A program made the translations under genes and the position numbers. DNA of 64,000 bases from Chitinophaga rhizophila (GTDB taxonomy: Bacteria > Bacteroidota > Bacteroidia > Chitinophagales > Chitinophagaceae). The stretch spans positions 1-64,000 of the forward strand of contig NZ_JAICCF010000003.1 of the NCBI RefSeq assembly GCF_019492185.1, in the 5' to 3' direction. The notes under the pieces were generated by a model. It saw only the letters and a list, made by a program, of their open reading frames with translations, had not been told where the DNA came from and made no database searches. Shown here piece after piece: positions 1 through 7,448 of this stretch. Position 1 is the stretch's first letter, and the number at the start of each line of letters is the position of its first letter.

Positions 1-396
1 AGCCGGAGCGGGCGGAGGGCACAGCCGGAGCGGGCGGAGGGCACAGCCGGAGCGGGCGGAGGGCACAGCCGGAGCGGGCGGAGGGCACAGCCGGAGCGGG
101 CGGAGGGCACAGCCGGAGCGGGCGGAGAGCAGAGCCGGAGCGGGCGGAGGGCACAGCCGGAGCGGGCGGAGGGCAGAGCCGGAGCGGGCGGAGAGCAGAG
201 CCGGAGCGGGCGGAGAGCAGAGCCGGGGTGGGCAGAGAGTAGAGCCGGGGTGGGCAGAGAGTAGAGCCGGGGTGGGCAGAGAGTAGAGCCGGGGTGGGCA
301 GAGAGTAGAGCCGGGGTGGGCAGAGAGTAGAGCCGGGGTGGGGAGAGAGTAGAGCCGGGGTGGGCAGAGAGCAGAGCCGGGGTGGGAAGAGGGTAA
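1..396. repeat. 22-bp tandem repeat array, about 18 copies
   Basis: Eighteen copies begin every 22 bp (1, 23, 45 and so on to 375), the last one degenerate. Two subfamilies are visible: the first ten copies carry AGCCGGAGCGGGCGGA and the following eight carry AGCCGGGGTGGGCAGAGAG. The unit is not a multiple of three, no ORF follows it, and the plus strand is almost free of T in the first part. The array continues to the left window edge, so its true length is unknown. It looks like a minisatellite that grew by two rounds of local amplification. Confidence 0.95.
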
Positions 397-509
397 TAGG
401 GTATATGAGATAGAGCAACCTAGCCGCTCTAACAAAAGAGCAGCATAAGTAGATCAAAATGTGAAGAAAATATCAGAATTATGGTATGCTAGTCAGTCGC
501 TTCTATAGC

Positions 510-564
510 GCTTGTTCGTCGCTTGTTCGTCGCTAGTTCGTCGCTAGTTCGTCCTTTGTTCGTC
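510..564. repeat. 11-bp tandem repeat, five copies (GYTWGTTCGTC)
   Basis: Five adjoining 11-bp units with the shared core GTTCGTC begin at 510, 521, 532, 543 and 554. The same 11-bp unit family recurs at 54284-54316. It lies between the 22-bp array and the stop codon of the DUF4369-like gene and overlaps no credible gene. Its function is unknown. Confidence 0.85.
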
Positions 565-676
565 CGGATACCTTATCCCGCCATGGTAGCGGATATAGCT
601 CCCGAAGGCACATCAGCAGTAATACTTTTTTCTCCTATACAGCAAAACACCGTTTCTGATAGACTGCAGCCTGATG

Positions 677-1675
677 TTACCCCTTCTTCGTCATCAGCTG
701 TTCTACAACAGGCAGGTAAGCACTCTTCGGGAAGTTGTATTTAAAGTAATCCAGCAAAGTAGCATGATTTGACTTTGCAAATACTTTTCGGGTGGTAAGA
801 TAAGCCACAAACTCATTGCCGGCATTCATCTCCAGGAGTGCAGACGGAGCATAAGCATAAGAACGGGATGATTCGTCAAAATGTAGCCAGAAGTCATTCA
901 TCGGAGCAGCCCCACGGAGGAAACCTCTTTGAATCAGGTAACATTTTTTGGCTACCAGGTGACTGACATCAGGAATGATAGTATATTTTGTATCGAAGGG
1001 ATCAAAGAGTTCACAGACATCCTGTAGTAGTTGTTTCAGTTCCTTGTCCGTCAGCGCTTTGTTCTTACGCGCTTCGGGTTTATCCAGTCTGTGACCGATC
1101 GTATTCAGGAAATGATAGACCAATCGCCCTTCCAGCGTGGTGACCATATTCTCATAAAATCCTACTGAAATTTCACCTTTCCTGAGGTAAGCAAGTAACG
1201 GACTTTTCAGTTCGCCGAGCGTATTCCGAAGCCCCCACAGCGCACCGTTGACAGTCCTGGCGCTATCCAGCACATACTCCATAGCAGCAGCGACATTACT
1301 TTCAGAGAGTGGTGTTTCATTGTTGAACAGCTCATGGCCGGCAGCGTTATTGCCTTTATATATTTTCTCGCCCTGACTGCCGTTACGGCTAACGCCAATA
1401 TCGACATAATCCCCCGGCTCTACGAAGAGAACGGACTTTACGTGCTTACTTTCAAGGATAACAAATCCCGGGGAAGTCATTGGCACAGCTAACTTAAACT
1501 GATGTCCGACAACTTTACCAACGTTTTGCTTGTATTGCGCGTTGAAATAAGTGCCAATAGGCTTATACATGAAGACGTCCACGCTATCCGGACAATCCGG
1601 CACCTGCCCGGTAATGACAATCTGTTGCGCGAATGCGGTGAAAGGGATCAGTAGGATAAATAGTATTTTTCTCAT
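677..1675 (-). CDS. exported DUF4369-like protein without thioredoxin domain
   Basis: A 332-residue protein with a short signal peptide (MRKILFILLIPFTAFAQ, then Q). The N-terminal ~110 residues are a beta-rich module of the DUF4369 kind that precedes the thioredoxin fold in Bacteroidota TlpA/ResA-like proteins (residue pattern VITGQVPDCPDSVDVFMYKP, then FVEPGDYVDIGV). An alpha-helical middle follows. The protein stops soon after LDYFKYNFPKSAYLPVVEQL, where the thioredoxin domain normally begins, and no CxxC motif is present. It is either a genuinely thioredoxin-less periplasmic protein or a truncated one; repeats begin 113 bp beyond the stop. The family assignment rests on overall pattern only. 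Confidence 0.7.
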   Translation of the reverse strand: MRKILFILLIPFTAFAQQIVITGQVPDCPDSVDVFMYKPIGTYFNAQYKQNVGKVVGHQFKLAVPMTSPGFVILESKHVKSVLFVEPGDYVDIGVSRNGSQGEKIYKGNNAAGHELFNNETPLSESNVAAAMEYVLDSARTVNGALWGLRNTLGELKSPLLAYLRKGEISVGFYENMVTTLEGRLVYHFLNTIGHRLDKPEARKNKALTDKELKQLLQDVCELFDPFDTKYTIIPDVSHLVAKKCYLIQRGFLRGAAPMNDFWLHFDESSRSYAYAPSALLEMNAGNEFVAYLTTRKVFAKSNHATLLDYFKYNFPKSAYLPVVEQLMTKKG

Positions 1676-1760
1676 ATCATTATCTGACTTGACAAACCGG
1701 ACCTTGCTGACGTATCAGGAGCCGATATGCACTTGGCACGATTAATTTACACAAAAAAAA

Positions 1761-1800
1761 GAAATCCCCGGGATGAATATGCCCGGGGAGCCTGCTTTTT
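1761..1800 (-). terminator. bidirectional hairpin terminator
   Basis: A CCCCGGG stem (766-772 pairing with 782-788 in the 1700s, 9-nt loop) is followed by a T-rich run on both strands. On the minus strand it ends the peroxiredoxin-like gene. The U-tract there comes from the A run at 1752-1764. Confidence 0.7.
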
Positions 1801-1891
1801 TTGTTAATCGACCTCATTTTTTTCTCACAGGAACTACTAGCAGGTCTAAGTCATAAGCAGCGGTGTATAGGGTATAGGATAGGTAATTCGT

Positions 1892-2419
1892 TTAGTTAAC
1901 ACTGTCAGCTCTGAGATAAGTCAGGACTTTTTCAGCGTATTCTTCGCCCCTTCTGAAGTGGCCGCGATAGCTATAAGTTATATTACCAGACAAATCGGTC
2001 ACAAATGTTTCACGTTTGTCATGGAAGATGTTTCCTTTTTGTCCGAAAAGCTTCAGTGCATCATTCTGCGGATCACTCAATAGTACATATGGCAGCTGAT
2101 GTTCTTCATGCAACGCTTTATGACTTTCTATACTGCCACTGCCAATACCGATAATCATTGCATTTGCAGCCTTGAAATCGCCGAAATTGTCTCTGAATGC
2201 GCAGACTTCTTTCACCCCCATTTCACTTTCATCTTTGTGATAGAAGAAGATCACCAATTTATGTTTACCCACATATTCGCTAATCACAAAGTCATTACCA
2301 TTATGATCTTTCAATACAAACAATGGCAGCTTATCTCCCTCTTTGAGCGCAGACTGAGCATAAATTACATTAGCAGCGAGCAGCAACGCGAAGGTTAATA
2401 GTAATGTTACGTGTTTCAT
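1892..2419 (-). CDS. exported peroxiredoxin-like protein lacking the expected peroxidatic Cys
   Basis: A 175-residue AhpC/TSA-fold protein. I start it at the ATG at 2419 because that gives a clean signal peptide (MKHVTLLLTFALLLAANVIYAQ); the upstream in-frame ATG would bury it. The BCP/PrxQ pattern is recognisable: KEGDKLPLFVLKDHNGN, then VIFFYHKDE, then KEVCAFRDNF, and later YVLLSDPQNDALKLFG. In BCP proteins the peroxidatic Cys sits five residues before the resolving Cys (PGCT....C). Here that position is Gly in SEMGVKEVC and only the resolving-type Cys remains. It may be redox-inactive, use the remaining Cys, or have another role. Export to the periplasm is also unusual for BCP. A TAGTTTTG promoter element lies upstream at 2452-2459. 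Confidence 0.85.
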   Translation of the reverse strand: MKHVTLLLTFALLLAANVIYAQSALKEGDKLPLFVLKDHNGNDFVISEYVGKHKLVIFFYHKDESEMGVKEVCAFRDNFGDFKAANAMIIGIGSGSIESHKALHEEHQLPYVLLSDPQNDALKLFGQKGNIFHDKRETFVTDLSGNITYSYRGHFRRGEEYAEKVLTYLRADSVN

Positions 2420-2451
2420 GGTCGTGGGTTGATTGTGAAATAATGATGGAA

Positions 2452-2459
2452 CAAAACTA
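2452..2459 (-). promoter_or_regulatory. Bacteroidota -7 element (TAGTTTTG) for the peroxiredoxin-like gene
   Basis: An exact match to TAnnTTTG on the minus strand, 33 bp upstream of the ATG at 2419. No clear TTG at -33 is seen. Confidence 0.45.
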
Positions 2460-2583
2460 CAGTCCGGCGACGGCACGAACGCTGACTTGTATCAGCAGGA
2501 ATAATGACACTGGTCTGGTAGTTGTTGAGGATACGTGTATTATAGCGCGCGTAATTATATCATTATCTGACAATTACAAACTC

Positions 2584-3144
2584 ATGAGAAGGAATTACAG
2601 GAAAAAAGACCTGCCTGTTGCCGACATCAGGCGATACCTGGAACCGGGACCGACAGTGCTGGTGAGTTCCAGGTGGAAGGAAGAGACAAACATTATGACG
2701 ATGGGATGGCATACGGTGATGGAGTTTTCTCCGTCAATGATCGGCTGTATGATCACTGCAGCCAACTACAGTTTTGACATGATACGGAAAAGCGGGGAAT
2801 GTGTAATTAATATTCCTACTTATGATATGATTGATACCATCATCGGAATTGGCAACAGTACAGGCGCTGAGGTGGATAAGTTTGAAGAATACGGGTTAAC
2901 ACAGGTGGTGGCAGAAAAGGTACAAGCGCCGCTGATAAAGGAATGTTATGCGAATTTTGAGTGTAAGGTGATAGATAAACAACTGTTATCCAGGTATAAC
3001 TTCTTCGTACTGGAAGTGGTGAAGGCACATGTGGCAGTGGCACCAAAGTTTCCGCGGACCGTCCACTACAGGGGTGATGCAACCTTTATGGTGGCAGGGA
3101 AAAATGTGTCATATCCCGGAAAGTTCAAGGCTCAGAACCTCTGA
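2584..3144 (+). CDS. flavin reductase family protein (FMN-binding split barrel)
   Basis: A 186-residue protein. I start it at the ATG at 2584 (MRRNYRKKDLPV). The longer reading frame upstream overlaps the divergent peroxiredoxin-like gene and has no family resemblance. The pattern GPTVLVSSRWKEETNIMTMGW, then IGCMITAANYSFDMIRKSGECVINIP, is typical of the flavin reductase-like FMN-binding proteins (RutF/HpaC and the related DIM6/NTAB family). Such proteins reduce FMN or FAD with NAD(P)H or simply bind FMN. The gene is divergent from the peroxiredoxin-like gene across ~165 bp. No partner oxygenase is adjacent, so the substrate is unknown. Confidence 0.85.
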   Translation: MRRNYRKKDLPVADIRRYLEPGPTVLVSSRWKEETNIMTMGWHTVMEFSPSMIGCMITAANYSFDMIRKSGECVINIPTYDMIDTIIGIGNSTGAEVDKFEEYGLTQVVAEKVQAPLIKECYANFECKVIDKQLLSRYNFFVLEVVKAHVAVAPKFPRTVHYRGDATFMVAGKNVSYPGKFKAQNL

Positions 3145-3281
3145 GAAAAGATAATGCAAACGTATTAATGCTATACTTCGGAGGTAGTTGCTATCAGTAT
3201 AACGGCTACTATCCGTTCCACAACATTCGGTGTTGAGGAAGGAGATAGCAGCCGCGCTGTATAACAGAAGTTGCAAACAAT

Positions 3282-3303
3282 AACGTCTGGCTCCGGAGAC
3301 GTT
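3282..3303. terminator. hairpin between convergent genes
   Basis: A 7-bp stem (AACGTCT pairing with AGACGTT) with an 8-nt loop lies between the flavin reductase and the convergent SDR. No T-run follows, so terminator function is uncertain. Confidence 0.3.
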
Positions 3304-3394
3304 TGCTGCCGGGTGATAATTGGACACGGGCAGTTGAGAGCTCCGATATGAGACGCGATTTTACCTGATAATGAAACCAGTCAGCGAGGTAGGA

Positions 3395-4135
3395 TCAGGC
3401 CATACCACCGTTTACTCCGATATTCTGTGCAGAGATCCATTTAGCCGCATCACTGGCAAGAAAGACTACCACATCAGCGATGTCAGTAGGTTCGCCGATA
3501 CGGTTGAACGGAGAGAGAGCAGCCAGGCGGCTGATAACTTCTTCCGACTTACCAGTAGTAAATAACTCAGTATTAGTAGGTCCGGGAGATACGGAGTTAA
3601 CATTGATACCTCTGGTGCCCATTTCTTTGGCGAAGACACGTGTCAGCTGTTCTACCGCTGATTTAGTAGCTACATAGGTACCATAAGTGGGCAGCATCAG
3701 GCGATTGACAGAAGTAGAGAAGTTGATGATGGTGCCCTGGTCAGCCAGTTTAGTAGCGGCCTCACGCAGGGTATTGAAGGTACCTTTAACGTTGATATTG
3801 AAGATGCGGTCAAATTCATCGTCAGTCGTGTCTTTAATCAGCTTATTGATCATGATGCCGGCATTGTTGACCAGTACATCAACTTTACCGAAGTGTGCAA
3901 TAGCATCATCAAAGAGTTGCTTCACTTCAACGGATTTGCTGACATCTGCCTGCAATGCAATAGCCTCACCGCCCGCATTCTTAATATCGCTGACTACCTG
4001 TTCAGCAGCGTCTTTGCTACCAGCGTAGTTGACCACTACTTTTGCGCCGGCAGCGGCCAGTTTATGAGCGATGGTAGCGCCTATCCCCCTGGAAGATCCT
4101 GTGACTAAAATGACTTTTCCGTTTAGCGTGTTCAT
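3395..4135 (-). CDS. SDR family oxidoreductase (3-oxoacyl-ACP reductase-like)
   Basis: A 246-residue classical short-chain dehydrogenase. I start it at the ATG at 4135 (MNTLNGKVILVTG). The motifs are complete: GSSRGIG cofactor loop near residue 12, NNAG near 88, catalytic Ser in NFSTSVN, YVATK with catalytic Tyr/Lys, and PGP after it. The ending ISAQNIGVNGGMA is typical of FabG-like SDRs. NADPH preference is likely from the Arg in the first loop but not proven. It is the last gene of a minus-strand run with an AraC regulator (93 bp upstream) and a small protein. A stress- or xenobiotic-induced reductase under control of that AraC protein is the simplest reading. It is unlikely to be the fatty-acid synthesis FabG, since no fab genes are nearby. 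Confidence 0.9.
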   Translation of the reverse strand: MNTLNGKVILVTGSSRGIGATIAHKLAAAGAKVVVNYAGSKDAAEQVVSDIKNAGGEAIALQADVSKSVEVKQLFDDAIAHFGKVDVLVNNAGIMINKLIKDTTDDEFDRIFNINVKGTFNTLREAATKLADQGTIINFSTSVNRLMLPTYGTYVATKSAVEQLTRVFAKEMGTRGINVNSVSPGPTNTELFTTGKSEEVISRLAALSPFNRIGEPTDIADVVVFLASDAAKWISAQNIGVNGGMA

Positions 4136-4227
4136 ATGTCTTTGTTTTAAGGTTATCATTGTTACAACAAAGGTGGAATATAATCAGGCCAAAAGATTGC
4201 AAGATCCGTACTATTATTTGCAAAAAT

Positions 4228-5163
4228 CTAAGCAAATTGTTTGCGGTAGACGAGTGGAGTGACGTCAGTATACTTCTTAAAGTAGTTACTAAAATGGGCA
4301 GTTTCCGTAAAGCCAAGTTGATCTGCGACCTGTTTAATAGGGATATTGGAATGCTGTAGCATAGATTTGGCTTCAGTGATGGTCTTGTCGATGATCCAGG
4401 TGGTAACAGACTTGCCAGTCTTTGTTTTGATAACGTTATTAAGGTAGCCGGGATGGAGATTTTGAGCCGCAGCATAGTCTTGTGCGCGGAAGACTTTACG
4501 GGCTTTGCCGGCGTTGAGTTCGCGGTAATGACGTTCGAGCGTACGTTTAAAGTGTTTCACTATCTGGGAGCTTCTGTTGCCTTCGGAGATAGGGTTGTAA
4601 TCTTCCCAGAAGTATTCTTTTATCTTTAACAGGATCACCACAAACAGGTTGCCCATAATCTTATTTTTATAGGGCGAATGAGAGAAGTATTCTTTGTATA
4701 TCTGCAGATATAAGGGTTCGATTTCAGCATAAATTTCAGGTTTCAATACCCGCGGAGGGACAGTTTCGGCCAGCAGGAAAGGAAATTCCTCGAAAACACT
4801 TGCGTGCACATTCTCTTTCAGGAAAGACTCGCTCATGGTTACGAGGAAGACCTCTTTCAACTGATGCCATTCAAACGACTTATAGTGTCCCGGATTGGTG
4901 AAGTAGATAGTACCAGGCTCCGTAAAAAACTCCATTTCATCAGTAGTATATTTCCCTTCCCCATTCTTTACAAACACAAAAGCGTAAAAATTAGCCCTGT
5001 AAACCGGAGACTTGTACGGCAACTCGTGGTGGATATCATTCAATTTATGAATGGTAAACTCATTATCAGGATCTATCAGCTCAACCGGCAGTCCGAGGTG
5101 GTTATAATTTTCTACCAGGTTATTAAACACCGGCGGGATGCCGGTCTGTTTGTGTTTACTCAT
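4228..5163 (-). CDS. AraC family transcriptional regulator
   Basis: A 311-residue protein. The N-terminal half has the cupin-like AraC ligand-binding pattern (YAFVFVKNGEGKYTTDE, then EPGTIYFTNPGHYKSFEW). The C-terminal ~100 residues carry two helix-turn-helix motifs (ARKVFRAQDYAAAQNLHPGY, then IKQVADQLGFTETAHFSNYF). The gene sits directly upstream of the SDR and 23 bp downstream of a small gene, all on the minus strand, so it probably regulates this set and itself. The inducer cannot be read from sequence. Confidence 0.92.
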   Translation of the reverse strand: MSKHKQTGIPPVFNNLVENYNHLGLPVELIDPDNEFTIHKLNDIHHELPYKSPVYRANFYAFVFVKNGEGKYTTDEMEFFTEPGTIYFTNPGHYKSFEWHQLKEVFLVTMSESFLKENVHASVFEEFPFLLAETVPPRVLKPEIYAEIEPLYLQIYKEYFSHSPYKNKIMGNLFVVILLKIKEYFWEDYNPISEGNRSSQIVKHFKRTLERHYRELNAGKARKVFRAQDYAAAQNLHPGYLNNVIKTKTGKSVTTWIIDKTITEAKSMLQHSNIPIKQVADQLGFTETAHFSNYFKKYTDVTPLVYRKQFA

Positions 5164-5186
5164 GAGCCGCGAGGATTTGCCGTCGG

Positions 5187-5492
5187 CTAATGTACAAAGA
5201 TTTCTGCTGTTGAGCCTTCCAGGCTAAGTACTTCAATCTGATGGGGGATTATGAGTCCGCTGGCATCGCGCGCTTGCTGGAAAGCTTTAAAAGAGGGTGT
5301 TGCCAGGACTATCGCCTGAATGGCTTCATTCTTAAAGTGCGACAGGTGGACAAATGTACCTCCATTCGAGTATACAGTGTATTTAAAGTCGTCGCCCAGG
5401 CGTCTGAAATCCTGCAGGAAAGTGTTAATATTCTGCTTGTTAGTAGCAATATAATCCTCTTTTACGCCGTAAGTTGCTTTTACAATGATCAT
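5187..5492 (-). CDS. small protein, possible dimeric alpha/beta-barrel (monooxygenase-like)
   Basis: A 101-residue protein. I start it at the ATG at 5492 (MIIVKATYGVKEDY) because the beta-strand opening IIVKATY suits a small ferredoxin-like fold; the upstream in-frame ATG adds 29 residues without such a pattern. The alternation of beta strands and helices (TVYSNGGTFVHLSHF, then FKAFQQARDASG, then EVLSLEG) resembles the antibiotic biosynthesis monooxygenase/dimeric alpha-beta barrel superfamily. I see no catalytic residues that would settle a function. It is the first gene of the run with the AraC regulator and the SDR. Confidence 0.65.
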   Translation of the reverse strand: MIIVKATYGVKEDYIATNKQNINTFLQDFRRLGDDFKYTVYSNGGTFVHLSHFKNEAIQAIVLATPSFKAFQQARDASGLIIPHQIEVLSLEGSTAEIFVH

Positions 5493-5582
5493 GTTATCTG
5501 GTTTTGTAATACATTGACCGTTCAGCTCAGGAAAACGTGACAGGGTTGTAAGAAAAGCGGATATATTATATTTTAGCATCCT

Positions 5583-5897
5583 ATGAGTTTAATGAAAGTA
5601 TTTGGCTGCCGGCTGTTATTCCCGGATCAGCCGGTTATAGACTATCCCGTATTACTGGAAGAGCTGCGGAAATACTACCACCAGGTAGAAGCGATAGGCA
5701 ATACCCTATTTAATGTAGCAGACGATGTCACCTCCGCTCAATATGTGATCATGCCGGCAGTCAGCGTCGGTGAAAAAGGGCAGTATGAAATGTTAGTCAA
5801 CGACGTGATGGGAGATGAATCCAGAGAAGCAGCCTTCAGGCAATTCATGGAGGTAATAGTAGGCGTCGTAAGGCCGGGAGAGGTTTGTTGGCTGTGA
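5583..5897 (+). CDS. hypothetical protein (104 aa)
   Basis: A small soluble protein with no signal peptide or membrane segment, divergent from the preceding operon. It opens MSLMKVFGCRLLFPDQPVID and ends RPGEVCWL. I do not recognise the family. Codon use resembles its neighbours and it overlaps no better candidate, which supports a real gene. Confidence 0.6.
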   Translation: MSLMKVFGCRLLFPDQPVIDYPVLLEELRKYYHQVEAIGNTLFNVADDVTSAQYVIMPAVSVGEKGQYEMLVNDVMGDESREAAFRQFMEVIVGVVRPGEVCWL

Positions 5898-6047
5898 GGC
5901 ATATAAGGCCATTCTAATCTGCATCTCCAAAGTTTATTACCGTATATCCTATGTAAACTACAACTACACATGATATCTTCAGGTAAATATTCCCTGAAGA
6001 TAAATAACGTAACATCTATTCAACTGATATTTTACACTATGAAATCT

Positions 6048-6174
6048 ATTGTCCTGATGAGGGCATGATCTCCTTTTGCCATCATATTCTGGGGTCGCTG
6101 AAAACCAGTAGAAAAGAGTAGGCATTAACGCTGATATTGATTTTTTGCCTTTTGGTATAAAGGCGTTGTCTATT
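6048..6174 (+). promoter_or_regulatory. conserved leader upstream of small exported protein 1
   Basis: This 127-nt region is shared with the one at 6885-7012. Matching blocks are ATTGTCCTGAT at the start, a ~30-nt block at 6099-6129 (core AAAACCAGTAGAA) and a hairpin GCCTTTT...AAAGGC at 6147-6164 just before the start codon. The spacing to the ATG is nearly identical (127 against 128 nt). It may be a structured 5' UTR, a promoter, or both. Confidence 0.6.
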
Positions 6175-6456
6175 ATGAAAAAAGCCAAGGTAATTTTAGC
6201 TGTGATAGGATTGTTGTCGTTAGCTGGTGGCGCACTGGCGGTGAAGACGTCAAGAGGGACGGGGTCTTATTTTGCGGCTACATCTGACGTAACAATTAAT
6301 GGAACAAGATATTTGATCTGTCAGCCTCAAAGAAACTATGTCACATTTGCTGGGGCACCTCCACGCGTTCTTTATACATCTACAACCACCAATGGAGGTA
6401 GAACCGTTTGTACCTCGACACCCTTTACTCTCAGCGCTACAGCAGTTCTTCAATAA
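6175..6456 (+). CDS. small exported two-cysteine protein, paralog 1
   Basis: A 93-residue protein. I choose the ATG at 6175, which gives a signal peptide (MKKAKVILAVIGLLSLAGGALA) and matches the start of its paralog at 7013. The mature part is ~70 residues, rich in Thr/Ser, with two Cys, one in ICQPQRNYVT and one in VCTSTPFTLSA, which could form a disulfide. About two thirds of positions are identical to paralog 2, with the Cys motifs most conserved. I know no function. The layout resembles the small exported proteins often seen in tandem in Chitinophaga-like genomes. The SusCD/peptidase locus lies just downstream on the opposite strand. Confidence 0.8.
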   Translation: MKKAKVILAVIGLLSLAGGALAVKTSRGTGSYFAATSDVTINGTRYLICQPQRNYVTFAGAPPRVLYTSTTTNGGRTVCTSTPFTLSATAVLQ

Positions 6457-6478
6457 TATATACACTGTGGAATTACAT

Positions 6479-6512
6479 AAATAGCCGGTGTCAGACGGGC
6501 TATTTATGTTTT
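6479..6512 (+). terminator. terminator after small exported protein 1
   Basis: An AAATAGCC stem pairs with GGCTATTT, followed by ATGTTTTG. It lies 22 bp after the stop codon. Confidence 0.6.
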
Positions 6513-6884
6513 GATAATCATATTCGCGAACTTCTATCATATGAGTTTTAAAATAACCTTCATCAGCTAGTTGACCGTCTGAATTTCAGCATTACTTGTG
6601 TAGTAGATAATGAATCGACAAGATTTATCTCAAGAAAATCCATTATCTCCAAAGTAGATTAGCATACTTCCTAAGTTTACATAATGAAAATATTGCGATC
6701 TTCGACTAGAAGTAATGAATGAGAATATTCATTGTCAGTTATATTAGTATTATTGCTAAAGAAAGCAGTCTATGATAATCATATTTTGTTCGTAAAAGAA
6801 GATAAACAATTTATCATTAAAAGGCATACTGCTTGGTATGCTGTTATGAAAAACCGAAAAATCAATTATTATTTCAATAAAACA

Positions 6885-7012
6885 ATTGTCCTGATCAGGC
6901 ATTCAACCTCCTTTGGGGTTAATCTATGGGGAAGCCGAAAACCAGTAGAATAGAGTAGGCGTTAACTCAAATACTTAAGTTTAGCCTTTTGATTCATAAA
7001 GGCAATAAAGTT
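6885..7012 (+). promoter_or_regulatory. conserved leader upstream of small exported protein 2
   Basis: Second copy of the leader at 6048-6174. The ~30-nt block is at 6936-6966 and the GCCTTTT...AAAGGC hairpin at 6984-7003. The stem is kept while the loop differs (TGATTCAT here, TGGTAT in copy 1), which suggests selection on the RNA structure. Confidence 0.6.
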
Positions 7013-7294
7013 ATGAAGAAAGCAAAAATCGTTCTTTCCGCAGTTGCATTGTTCGCTGTAGTTGGTGGTGCATTCGCCTTTAAGGCATCAAGAGGAACTG
7101 GTAGCCATTTCGCAGCTACTACCACTACTACAATAAATGGAGTTGTATACCAACTGTGCCAACCACAGAGAAATTATGTAACGGCGCAAAATGCTCCTAC
7201 CAGACTGTTGTATACTTCTACAACAACATTAGGTGGCCGTACAATTTGTACTTCTACACCATTTACATTGTCAGCAACAGCTACAATGCAATAA
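7013..7294 (+). CDS. small exported two-cysteine protein, paralog 2
   Basis: A 93-residue paralog of the protein at 6175, with the same length and the same signal-peptide plan (MKKAKIVLSAVALFAVVGGAFA). The SRGTGSxFAAT, LCQPQRNYVT, LLYTSTTT and ICTSTPFTLSAT blocks are conserved. It has its own leader and its own strong terminator, so the pair is a tandem gene duplication including regulatory DNA. The function is unknown. Confidence 0.82.
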   Translation: MKKAKIVLSAVALFAVVGGAFAFKASRGTGSHFAATTTTTINGVVYQLCQPQRNYVTAQNAPTRLLYTSTTTLGGRTICTSTPFTLSATATMQ

Positions 7295-7327
7295 TAGGCA
7301 GTTAGATAGTAATATATTAATCTAACA

Positions 7328-7366
7328 AAAAAGTCTCCTCGAATTAGCGAGGAGACTTTTTTATAA
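7328..7366 (+). terminator. strong intrinsic terminator
   Basis: A perfect 11-bp stem (AGTCTCCTCG, loop, CGAGGAGACT) is followed by TTTTTTA, 33 bp after the stop of small exported protein 2. The A-rich left flank also makes it usable for the convergent S9 peptidase gene. Confidence 0.85.
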
Positions 7367-7448
7367 AAATAATGATATGTTCCAAGCAGTCTCTATTCTT
7401 TTTCACATATTAAACAGCTAAAAATTGCCTGCTAAATCGACGATCTTA

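Noticed and set aside
523..744. 73-residue plus-strand ORF
   Set aside because: It runs through the 11-bp repeat and overlaps the end of the DUF4369-like gene; no family resemblance.
6732..6953. 73-residue plus-strand ORF before small protein 2
   Set aside because: It covers the conserved leader of the next gene and has no homologue at the first copy.
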